From: an uncultured Bacteroidales bacterium
GTDB lineage: Bacteria; Bacteroidota; Bacteroidia; Bacteroidales; Bacteroidaceae
NCBI GenBank assembly: GCA_902801425.1
Contig: CADCIQ010000030.1
Location: 17,406-81,405, forward strand
Direction of reading: 5' to 3'
Length of the DNA: 64,000 nucleotides
Of this stretch, positions 51,252-59,460 are shown one piece after another. The number at the start of each line of letters is the position of its first letter. The stretch's first letter is position 1. Both the position numbers and the translations under genes were made by a program. The notes below the pieces were generated by a model, which ran no database searches, was not told the origin of the DNA, and saw nothing but the letters and a program-made list of their open reading frames with translations.

Positions 51252-52436
51252 CTATGCAGCTATCTGTACCACCTCATACACCTTGCCGTTCTTCGTGCGA
51301 CGGCTTGCGATACCCATAGAAGAGAGATTAGCACCAAGGATTGACTGACTCCTACGGTCAATCTTTATCTTCGGATACCTCTGCTGAACCGTAGCAAGAA
51401 TATCCATGCTTGTCATTTCACGGCCCCTCTCACCATCTTCCGGCTTACGGAAGAAAGTGCTGATCATAGCCGTGAAATCATCCACTTCACAAAACTCCTT
51501 ATTGAGAATCTGCAAACGCTTGTTCTCTTCCTGAGTAAGCCAGTAAACAGCTTTCTGTTCGCATACCTCATATACAAGCTGGGCATACAGCTGATCATAT
51601 TCCATCTCAAGATCGGGCATCATAGAGCCAGAAGGAACTTTAACCACTACGAAACGACGAGTTCCAGTCTTGTCCTTCAGCGGATGAGCCTCATTCGTAG
51701 TAGCCACGAATGAAGCCATACGAGGGCGCAAGGTGATGTTTCTTCCATAGATCTTACGTGCGTTGACCTCAGCCTTGGTGATGATATACTTCAAGGTAGC
51801 CTGCTGCTTGTCCGTGTATCTGTCAAACTCGTCAAAATTCACAAGACCGCAGTTAGCCAGAGCCATATCCGTATCATGCTTGTTGGTAAGATTGATGTGG
51901 TCAAGATAGTACTTCTGAAGATGTTCAGGAAGTAGTTTCTTGATAAAAGAACCCTTTCGGCAACCCTGGTCACCGATAAACATCACTACGAGCTGGTTGC
52001 CGTAGATGCTCTCCATACAAAGCCAGTGAGCCACTATCGACCTGAACCAGATACGGATGAAATGCCCCTTTTCTTCATCAACAGAAGGAATACTGCTGAT
52101 AAGTTCACTCACACGATCTTTGCCATCCCATTTCGGAAGTCCCTTGAGATAAGCCTGAAGCGGATTGAAGGTCATGGTAGCCGTTGAGTAGATGATACGC
52201 TTCACGAGGTCGGCAACCTTACCCTCAAGACCAGCCTTCATCGCCTCAAGAATGATAGAGTTAATAGCCTCGTCCTTAAGAGGCACAAAGTCTGCGTTCG
52301 TAAGGTTTCCGCCCATTTCAGGATTGAGGACCTTGAACTCAACAGTGTCACGCACTTCGTTAAATCTGAAGGCGAAGTTGTCACTCAGGAAGCTCTCGAC
52401 AAGAGCGACCTGTTCTGCAAGAGATAGTTTTTGCAT
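51252..52436 (-). CDS. VapE-family AAA+ ATPase (virulence-associated E, primase/helicase-like)
   Basis: About 394 residues from the ATG at 52436 (MQKLSLAEQVALVESFLSDN); an in-frame ATG at 52490 would add 18. Residues about 80-300 are the VapE superfamily-3-helicase-like domain: YLKGLPKWDGKDRVSELISS, Walker A GDQGCRKGSF, Walker B LVNFDEFDR, and FVATTNEAHPLKDKTGTRRF. Members are found in phages, islands and mobile elements and are thought to act in replication. Here no primase domain is fused. A two-box promoter lies upstream. An IS inserted between this promoter and motif array II, which before insertion was roughly 230 bp upstream. Confidence 0.88.
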   Translation of the reverse strand: MQKLSLAEQVALVESFLSDNFAFRFNEVRDTVEFKVLNPEMGGNLTNADFVPLKDEAINSIILEAMKAGLEGKVADLVKRIIYSTATMTFNPLQAYLKGLPKWDGKDRVSELISSIPSVDEEKGHFIRIWFRSIVAHWLCMESIYGNQLVVMFIGDQGCRKGSFIKKLLPEHLQKYYLDHINLTNKHDTDMALANCGLVNFDEFDRYTDKQQATLKYIITKAEVNARKIYGRNITLRPRMASFVATTNEAHPLKDKTGTRRFVVVKVPSGSMMPDLEMEYDQLYAQLVYEVCEQKAVYWLTQEENKRLQILNKEFCEVDDFTAMISTFFRKPEDGERGREMTSMDILATVQQRYPKIKIDRRSQSILGANLSSMGIASRRTKNGKVYEVVQIAA

Positions 52437-52544
52437 TGCTAGGTAAAAGAATTTAATTGTTAAACTTAATGATTTTCTCTCCCTGATCACGATTTAGTCA
52501 GTAGATCGTTTTTCAGGTTGTCCCGACGATTCGGAACCAGAGTG

Positions 52545-52575
52545 CAAAGGTACTATATTTTTCCAAAACTACAAA
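52545..52575 (-). promoter_or_regulatory. Bacteroidetes-type promoter for the VapE-like gene
   Basis: Minus strand: -33 TTTG at 52575-52572 and -7 TACCTTTG at 52552-52545, spacer 19 bp. Confidence 0.7.
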
Positions 52576-52604
52576 GAAAAACACAAAAAAATCAGTTCAT
52601 TTTT

Positions 52605-53982
52605 GGCTCATCCGACATTACGAGTGATGCGACAGTCATGAAGCGAGTATAAACGAAGAGTAAAATAACGCGATAGAATAACAGTTGATATGACATAAAA
52701 AAAGGAAACCTCCGTTTTTAATAGTATAGATGAATAACCACAAACAAATATACTACCAATGGACAGAAGTTTCCTATATCACGGATTTGGCCTTTACAGC
52801 CATGAATGTACAAGAACCGAGTACAAAGGTAATACAATTATTTTTCATGTGCAAGCAAAGGAGCGACAAAAAGTATGTCCGAAGTGCGGGGAGCACAAAT
52901 TGGTCAAGAATGGCTACCGTATAAGGGATTTTATTGGTCTGCCCATAGGTGGCAAGAGGGTGATCCTTCGCATGAAGGTTCAGCGTTACAAATGCAAGAG
53001 GGAAGACTGCGATTATGACCAGCAGGAAAAGATTCCATTTGCCACGGGAAGCAGGTCCTACACTAATAGATTTGCCAAATACGTGGTGGATCTGCTCAAG
53101 GCAATGACATTGCAAGATGTGGCATTCTTTCTCGGTGTCAGTTGGGATATGGTGAAGGAGATACACTCCACTTACCTCCAGCGCCATTACTGCCCACCCT
53201 CACTTGAAGGTGTGGAAAGTATTGGTATAGACGAGTTTGCCGTCAAGAAAGGACATGTGTACAAGACAATTGTAGTTGATCTGATGAGTGGCAGGATACT
53301 CTATGTCGGCAATGGAAAAGGTGCTGATGCTCTTGATGGATTCTGGAAGAAAGTAAGGAAGAAAGGCATAAAGTTCAAGTATGTAGCTACGGATCTCTCA
53401 GCTGCATTCACTTCTTCTGTCACGGAGAATTGTCCTGATGCCATACATGTATTTGATCATTTCCATGTTGTCAAGCTGATGAACGAGAAACTCGACAGTA
53501 TCAGGCGTACTCAGTATCACAAGGAAAAAGACAAGAAAAAGAGGAAGGTGCTCAAAGGCACCCGATACCTTCTTCTATCCAATGGAGAGGATATAAATGA
53601 CGGAGAGTACAAGACAAGGCTGGACAATGCCCTGGCATTGAACAAGCCTATCTCACAAGGCTACTATCTCAAAGAGAAGCTTAGGGAGGTATGGGCTCAA
53701 GTGTGCAAAGAAGACGCAGGGAAAGTGCTTGAGGACTGGATTGAACAAGCAGAAAGCAGCGGAGTCTTGCAACTCGTTACAATGGCAGAGACGGTACGCA
53801 AGCACAAAGATGGTATTCTGGCATGGTATGACGGGCATCTGTCAACAGGCAAGGTTGAGGGAATTAATAACAAGATAAAAGTAATGAAGAGAAACGCATA
53901 CGGTTTCAGGGATGATCGTTATTTTACTCTTCGTTTATACTCGCTTCATGACTGTCGCATCACTCGTAATGTCGGATGAGCC
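52605..53982 (+). mobile_element. Complete ISL3-type insertion sequence, 1378 bp
   Basis: The ends are perfect 66-bp inverted repeats (52605-52670, starting GGCTCATCCGACATTACGAG, and 53917-53982). The element is flanked by an exact 8-bp direct repeat TCATTTTT (52597-52604 and 53983-53990), the target duplication expected for this family. One transposase gene fills it and its last 21 codons lie in the right inverted repeat. The perfect ends and duplication point to a recent insertion. Confidence 0.95.
52759..53979 (+). CDS. ISL3-family transposase
   Basis: 406 residues. The N-terminal zinc-binding region has CPKCGEHKLVKNGYR and CKREDCDY. The DDE domain shows an Asp in IGIDEFAVKKGHVYKTIVVD, an Asp in ATDLSAAF followed by VFDHFHVVKLMNEKLD, and Glu in GKVEGINNKIKVMKRNAYGF. 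The length and order fit ISL3 transposases, and the 8-bp target duplication agrees. The gene appears intact. Its 3' end is encoded by the terminal inverted repeat (ending TRNVG). Confidence 0.95.
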   Translation: MDRSFLYHGFGLYSHECTRTEYKGNTIIFHVQAKERQKVCPKCGEHKLVKNGYRIRDFIGLPIGGKRVILRMKVQRYKCKREDCDYDQQEKIPFATGSRSYTNRFAKYVVDLLKAMTLQDVAFFLGVSWDMVKEIHSTYLQRHYCPPSLEGVESIGIDEFAVKKGHVYKTIVVDLMSGRILYVGNGKGADALDGFWKKVRKKGIKFKYVATDLSAAFTSSVTENCPDAIHVFDHFHVVKLMNEKLDSIRRTQYHKEKDKKKRKVLKGTRYLLLSNGEDINDGEYKTRLDNALALNKPISQGYYLKEKLREVWAQVCKEDAGKVLEDWIEQAESSGVLQLVTMAETVRKHKDGILAWYDGHLSTGKVEGINNKIKVMKRNAYGFRDDRYFTLRLYSLHDCRITRNVG

Positions 53983-54102
53983 TCATTTTTATGCAGTTTT
54001 TTGCAACTGTTTTACTGTCAGAACATTAGCACTCTAATTAAAAAGTTTACAAATGCTTTTGCTAAAAACAACATAAAAATCAAGAAGTTTAAGAACCGAA
54101 AT

Positions 54103-54322
54103 AAAAAAATAAAAAGTTTTGCGATAGGGGGTTACACCCATACCCTATTTTAGGGTGTAACGCATTGACAATCAGTCAGTAATAAGTGGTGTAACCCCCA
54201 ATAAAAAGGGTACCTCATTTTAGAGGGGGTTACACCCATTATAAATCATTGATAATCAATATATAAAAGCCGATTTTTTGCATATGGTGTAACCCCCCTC
54301 GCAAAAACTTTTTATTTTTTCA
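54103..54322. repeat. Motif array II: GGGGGTTACACCC copies in alternating orientation
   Basis: Five copies of GGGGGTTACACC(C), near 54127, 54152 (reversed, partial), 54188 (reversed), 54225 and 54286 (reversed). The array is bounded by imperfect inverted arms that include AAAAAGTTTTGCGA and TCGCAAAAACTTTTT. The centre is AT-rich. The layout copies array I at 10859-11186: inverted outer arms, short motif starting GTGTA in both orientations, then the TCCGTTCC block. Function unknown; iteron or multi-site operator are possibilities. Confidence 0.8.
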
Positions 54323-54401
54323 TCTCCCCCCTGCACCAAGGCATTTTCTGATGATTTTATACCATTATCTTCCCTGCCTTCGCTATACCTTCGTTGTGCC
54401 T

Positions 54402-54513
54402 TCGCTCTAAGTCCGTTCTACCTCCGTTCCAAATCCGTTGTAAATCCGTTCCAAGGAAAGGGCGAAAAATGGGACTTACATGGGACTCACATAGGAACCA
54501 CATAGGAGTCATG
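54402..54513. repeat. TCCGTTCC/GGGACTTACAT block, copy 2
   Basis: TCGCTCTAAGTCCGTTCTAC, CTCCGTTCCAAATCCGTTGT and AATGGGACTTACATGGGACT correspond nearly base for base to 11221-11310. It lies between motif array II and the R-M-S fusion gene. Confidence 0.75.
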
Positions 54514-54604
54514 GAAATCACAAATTTATGCGAAAAACAACAAAAAGATAAACCCCAAAAGAAAATAAGTCATATTAACCAAAGGTTATTTGAGAGAAAA
54601 TATG

Positions 54605-54612
54605 TATCTTTG
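54605..54612 (+). promoter_or_regulatory. -7 promoter box for the R-M-S fusion gene
   Basis: TATCTTTG, 55 bp upstream of the ATG at 54668. No TTTG at 19-20 bp. Confidence 0.5.
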
Positions 54613-54667
54613 TAGGCAATAAGAGTCAAATTCTGATAAATCCACAAAAGGAACTGCCAATAGTAAA

Positions 54668-57600
54668 ATGATAAAGAATGATAACCTTTTAGAAGTCTTG
54701 CAGAGCATAGGATTTACAAAAGAGTCCACAAAAAATTACTTTAGGCGTGATTATGGGACTTGTGTCATTGCCGTTGACTTTGATAACAAGAAAATAATCT
54801 ATCCAGAAAGTAAAGGACTTATTGTAAACGACAAGACGACAAGTAATTTTGAGCATGATGAGAATTTCGTCGTGTTGGAATGTGTATGTCGTTTATTAGA
54901 GAAGGGTTATAGGCCAGAACATATAGAACTTGAACCTCGTTGGACTTTGGGACATGATGCCAAAGGAGGCAAAGCCGATATTCTTGTAAAGGATGCAGAA
55001 GGAAAGTCTTTATTGATTATTGAATGTAAGACTGCTGGAAATGAATTCAACAAAGAGAAGAAGAACACGGAAGAGGATGGCGGTCAGCTTTTTAGCTATT
55101 GGCAGCAAGAAGGCTCTACTCGTTGGTTGGCACTTTATTCCTCTGATTATAAGGATAAAACCGTTAGCTATAAATGTCTGTCAATAAACTGTACTGATGA
55201 TGCCAATATCGTAAAGATAGCAGAAAAGGATTCTGACCTGCATATCTACCAAAACGCAAGAAACGACAAAGAGCGTTTTAATGTCTGGCGTGAGACTTAT
55301 GGTCAGCAATGGCTTGATGATGTTATTTTCTGCGATGATAGTCAGGCATATAACATTGGCATTCCACCACTTCGTAAAGGACAATTACGTGATTTTACTC
55401 CAGATGACCGTATTGTAAACAAGTTTGAGGAGATTCTACGTCACAACAACGTATCTGACAAAGAGAACGCTTTCAACCGCCTCGTTGCCTTGTTCATCTG
55501 TAAACTTGTTGATGAAATAAAGAAGATTGACATCGACGAGGTTGATTTCCAATACAAGCAAGGGGCAGATACATACGAATCACTACAAGACCGTCTGCAA
55601 CGTCTGCATCAGCAAGGCATGGAAGAATTTATGAAAGAGAAAATCTTCTATGTAGAAGCTGATTATGCAGAACGCCTATTCATGCAATACACAGGGCGCA
55701 ATCGTAAGGCTGCAATAGAAGACCTAAACCGTACAATTCGCATTCTGAAGTTCTATTCAAACAACGACTTTGCCTTTAAGGATGTGCACAATGAGGAATT
55801 GTTTTTCCAAAACGGTAAGATACTCGTTGAGGTTGTACAATTATTCCAACCTTATCGCATTGTATATCCTTCTAAGCATCAGTTCCTTGGCGATCTCTTC
55901 GAGCAATTGCTAAACAAAGGCTTCAAGCAGAATGAAGGTCAGTTCTTCACCCCAACCCCTATAACTCGCTTTATCTGGGATTCTCTTCCTTTACAGCATT
56001 ACATATCAAATCGTGATCTTCCGCGTATAATCGACTATGCGTGTGGAGCAGGGCATTTCCTTACAGAAGCTGTAGAGGCTGTTAATGCTGTTCGTAAAGA
56101 TGCTGATAATACGTGGGTAGAGAAACATATCTATGGCATAGAGAAAGACTATCGTCTGGCACGTGTTTCTAAGATTTCCATGTTTATGAATGGTGCTGGT
56201 GGCGCAAATATCATTTTTGGAGATGGTTTGGAGAACTATGCAGATAAAGGCATTGAAAATGAAGCTTTTGATATCCTTGTAGCCAATCCTCCTTACTCTG
56301 TTAGCGGATTTAAGCAACATCTGAAACTGAAGAACAACAGTTTCAGTATCATTGACAAAATAACTCAAGACGGCTCAGAGATAGAAACGCTCTTTGTTGA
56401 AAGAACTGCTCAGTTGCTAAAGCCGCAAGGTATTGCAGCAGTAATTCTGCCTGCAAGTATTCTCAGTAACTCGTCTGGCAGTTATATTGCTGCTCGCGAG
56501 CAATTATTGAAGAATTTCATGCTTCGTGCTATTGTAAACTTTGGTAGTAAAACCTTTGGAGCAACTGGTACAAATACCGTTGTCCTTTTCTTGGAACGCT
56601 ACAACGAGCCTCCGAAGGTAAGCAAGATGACTGAGGATATTGTTGACGGCATACTTGGCAATACCGACTGCTCTGAATGGCAGGACAAGGAAATAATGGA
56701 AGCATATCTTGCACATCAAGGAATCGAGGATGAAACCTACAAACAGTTTCTTTCTCGCTCTATTCCTTGGGAGCTATTGCAACAGGACAATTATTTCAAA
56801 ATGTATGTAGATGTAATTGTCAATGGTTCAATAACATATCCGAAAAATGCAACGGCAGAAAAAAAAGCAGAAATACGCCTGAATAAATTCTATGATTATG
56901 CTCTCTCTATTGAACGAGATAAGCTATACTATTTCACGCTCGCCCACAATCAAAAGACACTTGTCATTTCTGCGCCAACCGACAATAAAGAACAAAAGAC
57001 ATTCCTTGGATATGATTGGAGCAACCGTAAGGGAGCAGAAGGAATAATCATAAACAAGAAGGGTGGTCAGCTATATGATGATAATGACCGCTTTGCTTCA
57101 AATACGTTAGCGAGCCTTATTCGTTATACATTCTATGGAGATGTTGAGGTTCATCTTCCAGAGGATGTAGAGAAGTATGCCAAAACGTATTGGCTGAGCG
57201 ATATGATTGATGTTAAACGTGAACAGTTAGACAAGGCTATCAAGCTATCTATACCTCAAAGTATTAGAGTTGATTCAAAATACGAACTAAAACCATTAGG
57301 TGATATTGCTCCTTATGTATCTGATAAAATAAACTATTCAGACATTGCGCCTGATACGTACATTTCCACAGATAACATGCTTCAAAATAGAGAAGGCGTT
57401 GTTGTTTATGATGGAATTCCTAATGTGGAACGCGTTACAAAATATCAGAAGGAGGATATTCTTGTTTCCAATATTAGACCTTACCTCAAAAAAATTTGGT
57501 TTGCAAAGCATGATGGAGGCTGTAACAACGATGTGATAGTATTTCGCAATCAATTTCCAGAGAAATGCTTAAACGAATATCTATATCAGGTTTTATCGCT

Positions 57601-58396
57601 GGATCTATTCTTTGATTTCATGATGGCAAACAAAAGCGGAATAAAGATGCCAAGAGGAGATAAAAGGCAGATTCCGTTGTTCAAAGTTCCTCTTCCTCCT
57701 CTTGACATACAACAGAAAATTGTTGATGAATGCAAGAAAGTGGATGAAGAATGCTATACGAGCAGAGTGACATTGGAAAGTAATAGACTGAAAATCCAAG
57801 AAAAAGCGGATTCATTATATTTAACTATAACAGAAAAAAAGAAACTGGGCTCTATATGTGAAGAACCTCAATATGGAGCTAATGTATCTGCTAAGGATGG
57901 TAATCCTGATACAGATTATAGATATATTCGTATAACAGATATTGATGATTATGGTAATCTGAAAAATGATTGGCAAACCGCAGAAGTAATAGAAGAAAAA
58001 TATATACTTGAAGATGGTGATTTCCTTTTTGCTCGTTCAGGAGCAACAGCAGGAAAAACATTTATGTATAAAAATTCAGATGGCAAAGCCATTTATGCAG
58101 GATATTTAATACGCTTCAGACCTAAGAAGGATATTGTGTCTCCAAAATATCTTGCATTAATTACAAAGTCGTCAAATTATCAAAAATGGGCAGAAGAAAC
58201 ACGAGGTGGTACTGCACAACCAAATATCAACGCACAGCAATTCTCGGAATATATAATTCCTGTTCCTTCCATGAGTTTCCAAAACGAAATAACAAATGAG
58301 GTTGAGACTTATGAGGAAAAAATTGCAGAAGCAGAAAGCATTATTGCGTCATGTACTTCTCGCAAGCAAGCCATTCTAGATAAATATCTAAAGTAA
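54668..58396 (+). CDS. Single-polypeptide restriction-modification enzyme: nuclease, N6-adenine methylase and specificity domains (type IIG/type I-like fusion)
   Basis: 1242 residues. The N-terminal HsdR_N-like PD-(D/E)XK nuclease has D104 (KADILV) and the E119-x-K121 pair in LIIECK. A helical linker is followed by the methylase domain, with motif I DYACGAGH (456-463) and NPPY at 540-543. The C-terminal third has two HsdS-type target recognition domains, closing with PLPPLDIQQKIVDECKKVDE and PVPSMSFQNEITNEV. No ATP-driven translocase motif is present. It therefore probably cuts and methylates as one protein. It stands alone on the plus strand after motif array II. The C-terminal recognition part is more AT-rich, as for hsdS. 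Confidence 0.92.
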   Translation: MIKNDNLLEVLQSIGFTKESTKNYFRRDYGTCVIAVDFDNKKIIYPESKGLIVNDKTTSNFEHDENFVVLECVCRLLEKGYRPEHIELEPRWTLGHDAKGGKADILVKDAEGKSLLIIECKTAGNEFNKEKKNTEEDGGQLFSYWQQEGSTRWLALYSSDYKDKTVSYKCLSINCTDDANIVKIAEKDSDLHIYQNARNDKERFNVWRETYGQQWLDDVIFCDDSQAYNIGIPPLRKGQLRDFTPDDRIVNKFEEILRHNNVSDKENAFNRLVALFICKLVDEIKKIDIDEVDFQYKQGADTYESLQDRLQRLHQQGMEEFMKEKIFYVEADYAERLFMQYTGRNRKAAIEDLNRTIRILKFYSNNDFAFKDVHNEELFFQNGKILVEVVQLFQPYRIVYPSKHQFLGDLFEQLLNKGFKQNEGQFFTPTPITRFIWDSLPLQHYISNRDLPRIIDYACGAGHFLTEAVEAVNAVRKDADNTWVEKHIYGIEKDYRLARVSKISMFMNGAGGANIIFGDGLENYADKGIENEAFDILVANPPYSVSGFKQHLKLKNNSFSIIDKITQDGSEIETLFVERTAQLLKPQGIAAVILPASILSNSSGSYIAAREQLLKNFMLRAIVNFGSKTFGATGTNTVVLFLERYNEPPKVSKMTEDIVDGILGNTDCSEWQDKEIMEAYLAHQGIEDETYKQFLSRSIPWELLQQDNYFKMYVDVIVNGSITYPKNATAEKKAEIRLNKFYDYALSIERDKLYYFTLAHNQKTLVISAPTDNKEQKTFLGYDWSNRKGAEGIIINKKGGQLYDDNDRFASNTLASLIRYTFYGDVEVHLPEDVEKYAKTYWLSDMIDVKREQLDKAIKLSIPQSIRVDSKYELKPLGDIAPYVSDKINYSDIAPDTYISTDNMLQNREGVVVYDGIPNVERVTKYQKEDILVSNIRPYLKKIWFAKHDGGCNNDVIVFRNQFPEKCLNEYLYQVLSLDLFFDFMMANKSGIKMPRGDKRQIPLFKVPLPPLDIQQKIVDECKKVDEECYTSRVTLESNRLKIQEKADSLYLTITEKKKLGSICEEPQYGANVSAKDGNPDTDYRYIRITDIDDYGNLKNDWQTAEVIEEKYILEDGDFLFARSGATAGKTFMYKNSDGKAIYAGYLIRFRPKKDIVSPKYLALITKSSNYQKWAEETRGGTAQPNINAQQFSEYIIPVPSMSFQNEITNEVETYEEKIAEAESIIASCTSRKQAILDKYLK

Positions 58397-58403
58397 CTGA
58401 AAT

Positions 58404-58560
58404 ATGGATGATAATAGAAGACAGTATTACTTTACCAGACTTCTGACGGGGAATCACGTATAGAAGTGAGGTTGGAGGGAGAAACGGTATGGCTCAATCT
58501 GGAGCAGACGGCAGAACTGTTTCAACGTAATAAGTCCACCATTTCCCGACATATCAAATC
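58404..58560 (+). pseudogene. Remnant of a RhuM/virulence-type DNA-binding protein gene
   Basis: ATG at 58404 starts MDDNRRQYYF; after a 1-bp loss near 58431 the frame continues QTSDGESRIEVRLEGETVWL and NLEQTAELFQRNKSTISRHI. It ends abruptly at about 58560, where TTTGCGCCTTCGCGTCTTTG repeat sequence takes over (similar to 19570-19590). This is the N-terminal helix-turn-helix part of the RhuM family only; the rest is gone. RhuM-type genes often accompany restriction-modification loci. Confidence 0.7.
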
Positions 58561-58640
58561 TTTCCTTTGCGCCTTCGCGTCTTTGCGTTCAATAAAAATT
58601 GCGACTTGGAAAGATTAGAGGGAAACCAGAAAGGTGATAT

Positions 58641-58751
58641 AAAAAAACAAGCACCCAACTGTTTTCAATCGCCATTGAACAGTGGGTGCAAATACTAACT
58701 AACTACTAAATCATTTCTGGTTTAATTACTACTAACCTAACATTTATGAAT
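58641..58751 (-). ncRNA. Candidate small RNA, about 110 nt, with own promoter and terminator
   Basis: On the minus strand a -7 box TACCTTTG (58765-58758) predicts a start near 58751. The transcript would run through an AT-rich part without a usable reading frame and end in a strong hairpin: GCACCCACTGTT (58692-58681) with ACAGTTGGGTGC (58662-58651, one bulge). This is followed by TTGTTTTTTT (58650-58641). Stem, T-run and promoter are all in one orientation and serve no gene. No known RNA family is recognised. Confidence 0.55.
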
Positions 58752-58757
58752 TTGATG

Positions 58758-58789
58758 CAAAGGTACTCTATTTAATTTATATGTGCAAT
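58758..58789 (-). promoter_or_regulatory. Promoter of the candidate small RNA
   Basis: Minus strand: -7 TACCTTTG at 58765-58758. ATTG at 58789-58786 stands in the -33 position with a 20-bp spacer, one base off TTTG. Confidence 0.5.
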
Positions 58790-58927
58790 TAATTGCGTTC
58801 CATATATATTTCTTTCTGTGTCAATATCAATATTGTCAAATGATTTGTTACACAAGAAAAAGTTTTGTTTATAGAAGTCCTAAGACATCGTGAATTCGAT
58901 AAAAAAGGCAACGGTTTTATACTATTT

Positions 58928-59094
58928 AACCTCAGTTACTTCCCTGTGGTCAGTGGGACTTCGACAAATCTCGATAAATTCAAAGCAAACGCATCTCCGA
59001 TGCTTAACTGACTATAATTTTTCGCAAGGCTCAACAATATTGTCAGTTAAAAACAGCTTGCTGTTTGCCATATAGGAATTCGTCGAACCACGTT
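58928..59094. repeat. Composite relative of the 99-bp repeat, with inverted ends
   Basis: Starts AACCTCAGTTACTTCC, carries AAACGCATCTCCGATGCTTA (as at 27166) and ends with the reversed first 55 bp of the 99-bp repeat (AAAACAGCTTGCTGTTTGCC) to AACCACGTT. The ends are roughly inverted, like 27141-27250. Confidence 0.7.
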
Positions 59095-59242
59095 AAATAT
59101 TAGCTATTTTGAATAACTTTCCTGTAATCCTTTTGAGAGAGTATGCCAGAAAACCATGTAATAGGCTTGTTGCGCAAATATCCGCATTCTGTTATCATTT
59201 TTTTAACAAAAACCTTATTTTAGGTATATGAATTGCATTCGT

Positions 59243-59276
59243 GTTACATTACGGAAACTTTATGTTACATTTCGAA
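59243..59276 (+). promoter_or_regulatory. Direct repeat GTTACATT(A/T)CG(G/A)AA, 21 bp apart
   Basis: GTTACATTACGGAA at 59243 and GTTACATTTCGAA at 59264 are two helical turns apart and end 23 bp before the -7 box at 59300. They are well placed for an activator such as an HTCS regulator. The regulator itself is not in the window. Confidence 0.5.
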
Positions 59277-59299
59277 TATATAAATTTCCAGAAAAGATT

Positions 59300-59307
59300 T
59301 ACCTTTG
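59300..59307 (+). promoter_or_regulatory. -7 promoter box for the gene at 59461
   Basis: TACCTTTG, about 154 bp upstream of the ATG. No TTTG at 19-20 bp. Confidence 0.5.
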
Positions 59308-59460
59308 CAACCGAAAAATCGGAATCGTTTTTTATGGAATCAAGGCTTACGCCGCTCTTTTATCTGAAAGACGCTCAAACGTGCGAAAAAAAGCCAGGAA
59401 TCACATTAATTCGATATTCATTTAAACAAAACCATAAACATCAACTAAAACCAAGTAAGT

